Shown: positions 1-9,688 of the stretch, piece by piece
How the letters are laid out: every line of letters begins with the position of its first letter
Numbering within the stretch: position 1 is the stretch's first letter
Assembly: GCA_944548615.1 (NCBI GenBank)
Contig: OX155979.1
Location: 12,143,766-12,207,765 of the forward strand
Direction of reading: 5' to 3'
DNA: 64,000 nucleotides
DNA from: Micropterix aruncella
Taxonomy: Eukaryota; Arthropoda; Insecta; Lepidoptera; Micropterigidae
Made by a program: the position numbers and the translations under genes
Notes under the pieces: generated by a model
What the model was told of the DNA's origin: nothing
Database searches by the model: none
Seen by the model: only the letters and a program-made list of their open reading frames with translations

Positions 1-69
1 TTTGATTAAGAGAGAGATAAAGAAGCTGATCAAACGATGATATAAACGTAACCAAAATGAAATTTTTCT

Positions 70-335
70 CAAACAAATAGTGGACTCGCTCGTCCGTCTA
101 GATCTGCAGTTTTTATAGTAGACCCAGCGAACGAAAGTGATGATGATGATAACTTACCTCTATCTTTAGCAACCAGAACCGCAAACACATCTCTCTCTCT
201 TAAAGAAGAATTACAGATGGTTTTGAAAGCCTGACCACAAGAACGTCTTTCACCTGCAACTGGTTCGTCCATTGATAAACTTATAAGAAAAGAAATTAAT
301 CTCTTTGAATCAGGACAAAAGCACAAAACCTGCAG
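70..335 (+). pseudogene. hAT transposase C-terminal remnant
   Basis: The plus strand reads an acidic stretch (ESDDDD) followed by a line resembling SSIDKLIRKEINLFESG, which I recognise from the region just before the C-terminal dimerisation domain of insect hAT (BED-type) transposases. At least one stop interrupts it, and the dimerisation domain itself is missing because LINE A sequence begins at about 337. It is a non-functional scrap. The match is from memory of the family and is only moderate. Confidence 0.4.
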
Positions 336-336
336 T

Positions 337-2182
337 TTGCCTATCGATGCCTGTTATCTGTTGTATCGACAAGTGTTGAGGCAGTTAGTTAAAGGATGCC
401 CCCAAGGGGGGGGGGGGGGGGTTCTATCACCACTCCTATGGAACATAGTAGTGGAAAGCCTCATAAAAACACTAAATGAAAGGGGTTATACTACTATTGG
501 TTATGCCGACGACCTAACAATAATGATAAATGGAAACGCAGAAAATATGCTATGTAAAGTCATGCGCTCAGCTTTGCAGATAGTAGAAAAATGGTGTGAC
601 GAACATCAATTGTCAGTAAATCCGAAAAAGACAGAACTCATCCTTTTCGCCAACAAGAGGAAGTTACCAGAACTACAAGTACCAAAATTATTCAACACCA
701 AACTCTCCCTATCTACACGAGTGAAATTATCTGGGAGTCATCCTTGACAGTAAACTAAACTGGGCGAGTCATATCGATGCCAAAATAAAGAGGGCCTGCC
801 TAACTTTTTGGCAGTGTCAGAGACTAGTGGGGAAAAAATGGGGTCTCAACCCAAAAATCATACTCTGGCTGTACACATCAGTCATCAGGCCCTCTCTGAC
901 TTATGGATCAGTTGTATGGTGGCCCAGAACACTACTGACCACAGTGAAAGCGAGACTCCAGAGCCTGCAACGCTTAGCGTGTGTAGCAGCCACTGGATGT
1001 ATGAGAACCACACCATCGGCCGCACTAGAGTACCTCCTAAACATGAGACCCCTGGATCTTGTCATCCAAGAGGAGGCTAAGGCAGCCGCTCTAATACTAA
1101 AAGCAAATGGACTGTGGAAACAAAACACAGAAACACCACACTCAAAAATTCTGAAACGGGTTCTAGAAGAAATACCTCTTCTGGACGCACCCATGGACAT
1201 AATAATATGCCTCCATGTCTTTGATCGTAGATACAATATCCAACTCATTGCAGAACCAGCAGATCACTCTGGTACAAATGAAGTAAGGATATACACAGAT
1301 GGCTCCAAAACCACTCAAGGTATCGGAGTCGGCGTCTTCTCAAATGATCTAAACATCAAAATATCAACTACCCTTGGCAACTTAAATACGTTCTTCCAAG
1401 CAGAATGCATCGGCATCACCAGAGCAGCACAGGCAGTTGCAGTCAAAGATGTCGGAGACCTAATTTTGAAATTTGTCTCTGACAGTGCCTCCGTGCTACA
1501 AGCGCTAGCAAAAAATACTATAACCTCTGTTCTTGTACTGGAATGCCACAATGCGCTTCAATCCATTGCAAGGTCAAATAAAGTGACTCTGCAATGGATT
1601 AAAGGGCACAGCGACTCACTGGGCAACGATGCGGCAGGCGAACTGGCCAAAAGGGGATCAAAGAAAATAGTATATGGACCGGAACCCTTGATGCCCATAC
1701 CCCAGGCCCAAATAAAAACATGGCTACGCAGGAATACCGACGAAACCCACCTTAAAGAATGGAAAAAAACACAGGATGCAGCCAAACAAAGAATGCGGTT
1801 CCGGAAGCGCCTAAAACACTTGCCCGCAACCTCACCAGATTAAAAAGGGACAAAATCCGTAGTCATTGGTACTATGACAGGCCACTGTCCCCTAAACAAA
1901 CACCTGTTTACCATAGGTGTGACAGACAGCCCTCTATGCAGAGGATGCATGGAGGAAGAAGAAACGCCACAGCATGTGCTCATGGAATGCAGGAGCGTGG
2001 CAGAGCAAGGGGCAAAAATATTATCTCCAGCATCTGTCCCGGAGGCCTGTAGCAACCCAAACAGGCTGCTAACCTTCTGGGACAGCCTGGGTTGGCTGGA
2101 GTAACATAAATAGAAACAAGGACCACGCACAACGTCCCAATCAAGAGGCCAAGTGCGGGAAAAAGCCCAGATAAACTAAACT
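337..2182 (+). pseudogene. LINE family A: reverse transcriptase plus RNase H, 5' truncated
   Basis: This is a degenerate non-LTR retrotransposon. Reading order is the reverse-transcriptase motif GCPQGG..LSPLLWN (about 400-440), the catalytic YADD box (about 505), the thumb (820-1250), then an RNase H domain. RNase H carries YTDGSK (about 1292), AEC (about 1402), SDSAS (about 1482) and GHSDSLGNDAAGELAK (about 1610), which hold the usual acidic residues. A C-terminal Cys/His segment ([19 protein letters not shown], 1937-1994) ends at a stop near 2104, followed by a short 3' UTR. Frameshifts near 730 and 1840 and a long G run at 405-420 break the frame. RNase H after the reverse transcriptase points to the I/R1/LOA groups. 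Other copies lie at 2649, 8315 and 25417. Confidence 0.85.
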
Positions 2183-2504
2183 AAAAGTTGAGGCAGAATA
2201 GGTATTTTCAGCCGCTGGATATCTAACATGCAGCATCCGAAGTCGATTAGCTGACGAGACTCTAAATGTGTTGTGTTTTTAATTACGTTATTTTGAATAA
2301 TTATTAAAAATACAGTTCGCCCTTACGACGTAACGTTACTAAGTTGCAATAGAAATAATCAAAATTATTATAAACTAAAAAAATAATATTCTGAAATCAG
2401 CGAGATCACAAAATACCGAGATCTTGCAAGATTAGACTTTTAAAACTCTGCTACAAAACTGCATTCATTAATACGGATACATCTCCATGCGCGGACATAC
2501 AGTG
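2183..2504. other. AT-rich spacer, nothing recognised
   Basis: AT-rich sequence after the LINE A 3' end. I see no coding potential, repeat or RNA signature. Confidence 0.5.
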
Positions 2505-2648
2505 GAGGCATAATGGTTAGGTTGCCTGATATTACATTGCAAGGTCCCAGGTTCAATTCCTGGCTGGGTCATCATTTTCCGTTGGGATAAAATTATCGGA
2601 ATTGCATTTCAATGATGATCGAATGCAATAACAAGACACACACACACG
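2505..2648 (+). repeat. tRNA-derived SINE-like segment
   Basis: The sequence has an A-box-like TAATGGTTAGG and a B-box-like GGTTCAATTCC inside a 5-bp T stem (CCAGG/CCTGG), so it resembles the head of a tRNA. The acceptor arms do not pair well and the anticodon arm is degenerate, so it is not a functional tRNA. An unrelated body of about 70 bp and an (AC)n tract follow, which is typical of a SINE. A LINE A copy appears to have inserted at the AC tract, because AC repeats occur on both sides of it (2638 and 3710). Confidence 0.5.
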
Positions 2649-3705
2649 TTAGTTAGTTAGTTAATTAGTTAGTTTTCCTGGGCTATTTCCCGCACTTGGC
2701 CTCTTGATTGGGCCGTTGTGCGTGGCTCATGTTTCTATTTATGTTACTCCAGCCAACCCAGGCTGTCCCAGAAGGTTAGCAGCCTGTTTGGGTTGCTAAT
2801 GGGCCCATGATGAGGTGGCCACGATGACCCATGTGTTCAGGGTCGGTCACACTCACGGGTCAACACCCATCCGATGGCCTCCGAGCATGGGGTGCGAACC
2901 TGGGTAGGACACTGGGTCAACCAGTCTCCCCTGGGAATCAAACCTCTGGCGCTCCTGGACGGTCTGCGCACCGAGCGGCGCAAGCCAATCTGTGCTCTCC
3001 GACTAACAGTCGGGGGAGTCTGGGAACTGTATTGTTTCCTATAGAGCGGGGGTGGTTGTCTACCTTACGGCGACTGCTCTTGAAATGACCATTGGCCATC
3101 CGATCCCGGTTCAGAGTCGGGCAAAGGACGCCTTGGTCCGCGATAGATTCGGTGCACACCGTTTCACCGCTTCGTAAGGGAGAGGACCGCGCAAGCGACC
3201 TCGAACTCGGAACCAATCGAGAGACCGGAGAAATCTGGTCACAATTGGTAGTGAGGGCGCGAGTATCTCGAGCCCGCCGGGTTTATTCCTGGCTCACTCG
3301 CGGTAAGGCGTTGGACTCTCACGGGTTGTGACGTAGCTGGACGTAGGATTGTACTGTCCAAAGTCTTCTACGTTCACTGCAGGGCGACAGAACGACTAAT
3401 CGTTAAAACGTCCTGTGGTGACGGGCTCGCCCGTTGTAGTCGACACCGCAAGATGTTTGGGTTGCTACAGGCTTCCGGGACAGATGCTGGAGATTGTAGT
3501 ATTTTTGCCCGTTGCTCTGCCAAGCTCCTGCATTCCATGAGCACATGCTGTGGCGTTTCTTCTTCCTCCGTGCATCCTCTGCATAGAGGGCTGTCTGTCA
3601 CACCTATGGCAAATCGGTGTTTGTTTAGGGGACAGTGGCCTGTCATAGTACCTATGGCTTTACGGATTTTGTCCCTTATTAATCTGGTGAGGTTGCGGGC
3701 AAGTT
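2649..3705 (-). mobile_element. LINE A 3' fragment split by a U element
   Basis: The reverse complement of the LINE A 3' end lies in two pieces, 2649-2798 and 3454-3705. The left edge is a (TTAG)n tract, which is the element's own 3' tail read backwards. Between the pieces sits a U repeat. The 14 bases TGTTTGGGTTGCTA occur on both sides of it (2785-2798 and 3454-3467), so the U insertion is younger than this LINE copy. The right-hand piece encodes the Cys/His C-terminus on the minus strand. Confidence 0.8.
2799..3453 (+). mobile_element. U repeat, simple copy (U1)
   Basis: A 655-bp copy of the dispersed U family, taken here as the reference orientation. It runs from AATGGGCCC to GTTGTAGTCGACA. 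A 14-bp target duplication flanks it inside LINE A. Short open frames in all copies give related peptides such as [13 protein letters not shown], but no frame is conserved end to end and no known domain is seen. Near the right end are two small hairpins, AACGA-loop-TCGTT and ACGGG-CTCG-CCCGT. Confidence 0.75.
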
Positions 3706-4574
3706 TTTTAACACACACATGTTATACTCACACATACATACAGTAGGGTTGGTTGTAAGAGATTGTCGTATTATAATAAAGCCGCACACTGTGAAACTCC
3801 ACAATAAAGAGTAGAAGCAAAACAAGAAGCAAACGCAACAAAAAAAAACATTTTTTCAAAACAGACATACACAGAGTTTGAAGTGGCCTTTGTGCCATCA
3901 TTTTGCGCTTACACAGCCTTTCTTCAAATCTTCATACATCACTGACACAATATTTTCCGAGAAAACTGCAAGTAATCACTGACTATGCATTCAAAGTTAC
4001 TAAAAACCAACTCACCATGGTGAATTCCTTGGAAAATCACACTCAAAAGTGATTCTAATTAGATTTTTCCATTTTATAACAGTTAAAATGTGATTTTCGC
4101 AACTGACACTGAAAACGTGCTATTTTCGGTGTTTTAAGATGTGTCGGAAAAGCGCAGGACATTCAAGGGGCCGATGTTATTGATTGCATCTCAGCCTGAC
4201 AGTCCTGCCAGATGTCTGTGCGTTTTTTTCGGTTTTATCATTTAACCATGTGGGTATTTCGCGTTTATCCGGTTTTCGGGGATTTTTCGCGGCGTATGTT
4301 GACTGTTTCGGCTTATTTTTCGCCGATTTTGGACGAGAGATGCAATTTACGCGAAAGTTTTGACAGTTCGGCTGCAAGTTGCACCGACGAGACAGTTTGC
4401 GCAAACTCGAATCGATCGAATTTCGAGGGGAAATGAAGACAGATTTAAACAAAAAACGGTCATTTCGCCGTTTCCATTTGTTTATTCCCTGTTTTGTTAT
4501 GTAAATAAGCTGTACAGATTTATTTACGACTCTTTTTGCAGTAGTGATGGGCGGTGACAAATAACGAACGCCAA
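3706..4574. other. Unannotated stretch
   Basis: No recognisable gene or repeat. A 127-residue frame on the minus strand (4177-4560) is basic, low in complexity and has no motif, so I do not call it a gene. Confidence 0.4.
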
Positions 4575-5134
4575 GCTTGTTAAAACCGCTGCGGACCTTT
4601 GATAATCAGTACATTCTGGGGAATAAATCGTTTTGAATCGTTTTTGTGCAAATGAGATCGATTTTGTGCATTTATAGCTGTTTCTGATTGGAAATACAAA
4701 TTGATTTGATTCGTCGAACCCTACAGATTGACAGCACTTTTTAGATTCGGAAAACTTTGCCGCGGCGGTTTATAAAGCGTTTGATAATCATTTACATTCT
4801 GGAAAATGTCTTTTTAAAGCGTTTTTCTGCAGATGTGATCGTTTTCGTGTTCATTTATCGCTGTTTCTGATTGAAAATTCAAAATTGATTTGATTCGTCG
4901 AACCCTAGTTTGACAGGTCTTTTGGATTCTGAATTCGGAAAATTCGCCGCGGCTGCTTCTAAATTTGATAATTATTACATTCCAGGCTTTTAAATCGTTT
5001 ATACGAATATATTGTGATCGTTTTCATACGCATTTATAAGCGTTTGAGTGGAAATTTGAAATTATTTGATTTGTCCAACACTACAGTTTGACATCTCTTT
5101 TTGGATTCAGGATCCGGAATTCGGAAAATTCGCC
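4575..5134. repeat. Three-unit tandem repeat, period about 170-185 bp
   Basis: Three diverged units start at about 4601, 4783 and 4967. Each has the order GATAATnAnTACATTC, TCGTTTT, GCATTTAT, TTTGATTnGTCnAACnCTA, TTTGACAG-like, CGGAAAA, then CGCCGCGGC. The units differ by many substitutions and small gaps, so this is an old local array and not a fresh satellite. Confidence 0.75.
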
Positions 5135-5223
5135 TACAGGCTTAGCAGTCTTTTACGGTCATGCTGCAGGTGAAAATGATATAAGATGCTTTTTCCTTCC
5201 GATTTTCCGGCGCGACTACATAC

Positions 5224-5460
5224 CGTGTATTTATGCGGGGTTAGAGAACGACTCTCCATCTCCTTGGCCGTCTCAGTGAGCTCGAACATTCCGAGCTCGA
5301 CGCGCAGGTCCGCTAGCTCTGATTTAAAGAAATCCGCCTCTCCAGCATCCGTCGCCGCACTACCATCACTGTTATCCACTTTTAAAATAGGCGAAGCCGC
5401 CGTCGGCTGGGCCAAACCCACCAAGGGTTCACTGCTACCGCTCTCGCCGGCACCCTGCAT
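5224..5460 (-). CDS. Candidate first coding exon of an unidentified gene
   Basis: On the minus strand an ATG at 5460 in a GCCATGC context opens a 79-codon frame. It ends in phase 0 at a good 5' splice site (ACG|GTATGTAG, donor at 5216-5223). The peptide starts MQGAGESGSSEPLVG, is acidic, and ends with a likely short helix (FFKSELADLRVELGMFELTE). The exon and about 200 bp upstream are GC-rich and CpG-rich, unlike the AT-rich surroundings, which fits a promoter and 5' exon of a host gene. I do not recognise the protein. Continuation exons would lie below 5216 or outside the window. A chance open frame in a GC-rich patch remains possible. Confidence 0.5.
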
Positions 5461-5660
5461 GGCGCCGTTCGTTCGCGCGCACCGTACACAGAAATCGGGA
5501 CGCGGCGGGCGGTAAACGCGCACTAGAAACCGCGCGAGATGGACATTTTCAAATAAAATTCGCAATTTTTCTCGGCGCGGACGTCCAATATGGCGAGGCG
5601 AAATTGAACGGGTGGAGATTGCGAAGGCGACCGGGAGGTGGCGCTCGCAGCGTCGACATT
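5461..5660 (-). promoter_or_regulatory. Putative CpG-rich promoter/5' UTR of the 5460 exon
   Basis: A local GC-rich and CpG-rich block immediately upstream (minus strand) of the candidate start codon, ending in CGCCATATTGGACGTCCGCG. No TATA box is evident. Assignment rests on composition and position only. Confidence 0.35.
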
Positions 5661-6339
5661 TTTATGCACCGTAGAGCTGGACGCGTCAATGTTATCGAAT
5701 CAATGAATACAAAATATATGGATAACTTCGAAACGAGTATACAGTTCCAGACCAAATTATGACGCACCATGCTTTTTCTATACTAATATGCAGTTTTCTA
5801 TACTAATATTGTTAAACTTTAATACATTGCGCACTTTTTAATGTTTATATATAGTATATAGTGTACATTGATATTTTTTTCATCAGTTAAAAGTCTTTTT
5901 AAGGAAACAATAAAAAAAATCTTATCAGTCCTTTGACTCCCGTATTTCATATAATGAATATTAATCGCTTGAACAGTTTACATGAATAGCTTTTTTGTAA
6001 TATTTTAAAAATATTTTTAAAAATATGTTTTTGGTACAAAATATTATTGTTTTTGGTACAAATTATTAATGTTTATAATCTCAACGTAAAATTTCATTTT
6101 CATTTATTTTTTGTCCTTTTTCTCTAACAAAAAATCATTGCTAAAGAAATGTATGTATAAATAAGGTAAAATAACGGAGATAATATGTACTGTAGACATA
6201 AAATTTAGAGCAAATAGTATTAACATATAATTATCCAGAGTTTTTTGTTATATTATGTACTTGTTATGTATAAACGCTGTTTGTTAACCAAATAAAATAA
6301 AAAAATTATAAAATATATTCTTTTTTACACGACTGCCCA
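5661..6339. other. AT-rich spacer
   Basis: Very AT-rich with several short homopolymers. No feature supported. Confidence 0.5.
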
Positions 6340-6450
6340 AAACAAAAGGGTGGTATGTGTTTAGGATTCATGTATGTTTATTTCCCGTTTCTTAAATCCA
6401 CCTTAACTTCAAAACGCTTGAACCGATTTAGAATTTTATAAAAAAACCTT
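6340..6450. repeat. Dispersed repeat, inverted relative of 15280-15370
   Basis: The block with CATACATG-like, TTTCCGTTTCTT, CCACC and GCTTGAACCGATTTAGAA is the reverse complement of a block at 15280-15370. The phrase AACCGATTTAGAA is common in Helitron and MITE termini, but I cannot define ends. Confidence 0.5.
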
Positions 6451-7813
6451 TTTATTACTTGAGCACCGAGGGCAACCGACTAAAGTGCGGCGGCGGCGCA
6501 GCGTCGTTCGATCGTTTCAAGATACTTATCACAGGGTGAAAGGCGAACTTTATTCTTCTACAAAACCTGCTTTCAGCAATAACATTTTTTCTAATAATTC
6601 TAAATACAACAGTTCACTTTTTGTAAGGGCGGTTAAAATTTAGTAACAAAAAAGGACTATGTGCCATATTATCTTACAATATAAGCTAAAAACAATTGAT
6701 TTCTTAAATACGTAAATATATATTAAGGAACCATCCTTAAATGTTTTTTATTTTATCCAGTTATTTTCTTTTAAACATGCAGAATATAAAAAGAAAATAA
6801 TAATAATCTATATTAAAATGTTGGATTTTGACATTTCACAATAAAGAGTATACACACACAAATGTTCATTCAGTCAAAACCACACTATTCTCCGTGTTAC
6901 AACTTTGAACTATATGCACGCCGGGTTGAAAACGAAAATAAATATCAGTCTTATTATACAAATTCGCAATTCGAACACTCGTATATTAGTGAATATTTAT
7001 CAGACACCGGCGTATTCGTTCCAAATTACTCGCGTAGATTCTACTCTACCGGTAGATTCGTTCGGCTGTCTAGTCTGCTAGGCGGGTTCCACTCTTTGAA
7101 GAGAAAGGTCGTCTGAACAGATTTGACCTTTTGACAGTTGGTGGTTCCTTCGGCGTCCGATAGATGGCTGTGGATGTTTCAAATTTAAATTTTCAAGGTG
7201 GACTTCACTCGTGCCATTTTGGAGTTTTTATTTGTACCTGGAATGTCACGTTGGCCAATGCTTGGCCGCATCGCTAAGGTGGAAGCGAGTCGGCACCACT
7301 GTGCCGTATGAAAAATGTATGGGAAAGAGCGAGAGAGACGTATGCAGTGGCCAACGTGTAAAGTGGGCATATAAAGCTCATCTAGGATAGCCCATCAAAT
7401 GGTTGGTGAAGTGGCCCAGTGATGGCTAACCAACCGACAAGGAGGGAGGGCATTTTTTTTTATACAATAACGGAAATATTTATTTTGAGTCTCCCTGGTA
7501 CAATTAAGGCGACATGAGACACCAGAATAATATCCGAAATGGGCGGACATGCGAAGAAATAGGCGGGATCAATTTTAGTAGGGTTTGACCAACAAAAATG
7601 CAGCGTTGACGAAGCGTCAGGCACTGATTCTACGTGAGCTCGCGCTGGCGACCGGGCGAATACTAAACGTTTGATCGCAGCGCTCGCACAGAATAACTGT
7701 CTTAGGGCAGCGGTATAAGGGTGTTAATGGTAAAGCATATTTAGCGTAACTCTCAGAGCGCTCTCACGTTTTAATTAATTCAGAGCCTAAATTAAAAATG
7801 CAGTTATGAGAGA
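6451..7813. other. Unannotated stretch
   Basis: Mixed AT-rich sequence. An 84-residue frame at 6862-7116 (+) has no motif I recognise. A moderately GC-rich block at 7140-7380 shows no splice-supported coding frame. Confidence 0.35.
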
Positions 7814-8611
7814 CGCTAGAGCAGGGTTTCCCAACCTTTTTTGCATGGTGCCCCCCCGGATTATAAAAAAAGAATCATGCCCCCCCCCCTATATTTTTCT
7901 TCATTGCTTCATTAAAAAACACAAATTATTTTTACGATATTTATTTCACACGATTTATTATTTATTAATGGGATGTTTGCGCCTGCATTTTTTGAACCAG
8001 TTGGTCGATATCAGGTTCTGTTATTGACAGAGCTATCATCAAATCATTATCGACTGCAAGACAATTTCGCTGCTCTGCTTAGTCTTAATTTGCACTAATG
8101 CTGAAAATCCGGCTTCACATAAGTAAGTCGAAGAAAATGGCAGAAGTATTGTGGCTAGAGTGGCAACTTTTGGATTAAGGAGAAAGCGTTTTATCCTAAA
8201 TTTCTCCAAAGTCAAGAGGTGAAAGTCATCTTTTATTGTCGAACCTGCCTACATTTCCAGAAATTCTTCTTGGACATCTTCTGGTAATTGCAGAACATTG
8301 ACCATTGGAACTAGTTAGTAAGTTTTCCTGGGCTATTTCCCGCACTTGGCCTGTTGATTGGGCCGTTGTGAGTGGCTCATGTTTCTATTTATGTTAACTC
8401 CAGCCTACCCAGGCTGTCCCAGAAGGTTAGCAGCCTGGACCATTGGAACTAGGTGGCGCGACTAAATCTGTGTGTAAATGTTTTAAATAATAAACAATGA
8501 TAAGTAATTAGATTAAAATATCCGAACACTTCGTGCCCCACCTAAGATCTCTCTACGCCCCCCTGGGGGGGGGGGGGCACGCCCCACCGGTTGGGAAGTA
8601 CTGCGCTAGAG
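7814..8611 (-). mobile_element. hAT element (ZBED5-like) with 8-bp target duplication
   Basis: The element spans 7822-8603. The 8-bp duplication CGCTAGAG lies at 7814-7821 and 8604-8611. Imperfect terminal inverted repeats read CAGGGTTTCCCAACC on the left and GGTTGGGAAGTACTG on the right, each next to C or G runs. On the minus strand (about 8155-7985) it encodes the end of a hAT transposase, PFSSTYLCEAGFSALVQIKT, followed after a frameshift by ITEPDIDQLVQKMQAQ. This is typical of the ZBED5/SCAND3-type hAT C-terminus. Most of the transposase is missing, so it is a defective copy, and a LINE A scrap has inserted in it. Confidence 0.85.
8315..8437 (-). mobile_element. LINE A 3' scrap inserted in the hAT element
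   Basis: A 123-bp 5'-truncated LINE A end (minus orientation). A 15-bp duplication, GACCATTGGAACTAG, flanks it at 8300-8314 and 8438-8452. The insertion lies inside the hAT element and so is younger than it. Confidence 0.85.
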
Positions 8612-8806
8612 AATTAACCACTCCATATAATTAAATTAAAGTAAAACACACTCACCGCTCTTTTAAATTGGTTCCTTTTCGAGGGATTCGCTTAGAAACT
8701 TTTTTTAATAACCGCTTATATTTTTCAAAAAAATCATAAAACAAGCGTTTTTTAGATATTGGTCGTTCCCAGATATCATGTCACCTTAAGACCATTTACA
8801 GATTTA

Positions 8807-9030
8807 AGTCTGTGTGTGTCTCTGTGTCTGTATTCCTCCACAAAAGCGCATAAACACATAATCCAATTGAGCTGAAATTTAGTATGCAGGTATGGCAAGA
8901 GTTGATTCTGGTTGAAAACGGTCCACCAGAGGGCGCGCTAAGTCATACTTCAATCTTCAAGTATTGGATTAGAGACTTCAAATTCGATATACACATATGC
9001 GAGAATTGCAGTAGTCGTTTATTCGCTCAA
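8807..9030 (+). repeat. MITE, partial copy of the 59708-60003 element
   Basis: It shares GTCTGTGTGTGTCTC..., TATTCCTCCAC, ATCCAATTGAGCTGAAAT, ATGGCAAGAGTTG and CCAGAGGGCG with the copy at 59.7 kb. The GT-rich left terminus is present, but the matching right inverted terminus is missing. Confidence 0.65.
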
Positions 9031-9079
9031 AATGCTGAGTACAAATTGATTAATTGTCTTACATTCTATCGCCTATTAT

Positions 9080-9676
9080 CCGTCGCGACCGTGGCCGCCT
9101 CGTCTCCCTCTCGCATCGCGATGCCTCCTTCACTCGCGGCCGGTCGCAAGATATACCCCGTCCCGCCGCGCCGTTCGCCAGTCGCCTGCCGTCTGTGCCC
9201 GCGTGCTGACGTTCCTCGGGCAGCGCTTGAGCTCCGGTTTTGTCGTGTTTCGCACATTTTATTTCTCATGTTTCTCGCTTCTGGACGCCACCAGTCGTTA
9301 CCCTCCACCGACCTACTTCGAGTAGCCACCGGACGAAAGGCTCTGGACTGGAAAGTCGCCAGAAGTGATTCGTGTTTGCCGCGGTAGTTCCTTCGTGTTT
9401 TGAGTTTATGTCTGCATCGCGGTGCCCTCAGTTGTTACCTTCCACTTTGCCACCAGTCTGAGCTGCCGTGGTATTTGATGAAAAGCTCTCTGCTGAGAAG
9501 TTGTTGCGATCTGGTTTTGTTTATTTTCTTTGTGACCTTTTGCGTGCGAAACACGGCGGGTAAATTTACGACGGTTTGTACTGCTTTCTTCCACTGATTT
9601 CGATGTATTTGCTTTAGCTTCTTGTTGACGGCTTGTTTGTGATAATAAAATAAACGCCTCGTTGGAGGCACTTAAG
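9080..9676. other. GC-rich block of unknown origin
   Basis: A GC- and CpG-rich block (9080-9400) that grades into AT-rich sequence ending AATAAAATAAACG near 9645. It continues after the LINE B insertion at 10896. Open frames (8884-9387 plus, 9066-9329 minus) show no family motif. It could be an LTR, a LINE 5' region or a non-coding first exon. I cannot choose. Confidence 0.3.
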
Positions 9677-9688
9677 ATGTGTTTGATT

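Noticed and set aside
2509..2580. tRNA gene
   Set aside because: A- and B-box-like blocks and a T stem are present, but the acceptor stem and anticodon arm do not fold. A tRNA-derived SINE fits better.
2831..3331. Overlapping frames in U copies giving [17 protein letters not shown] peptides (also near 11800, 25000, 31400, 43600 and 60300)
   Set aside because: The peptides recur because the DNA is repeated. No frame is kept across copies, and no domain is recognised.
4177..4560. 127-codon minus-strand frame
   Set aside because: Basic, low complexity, no motif, no splice support and an overlapping open frame on the other strand.
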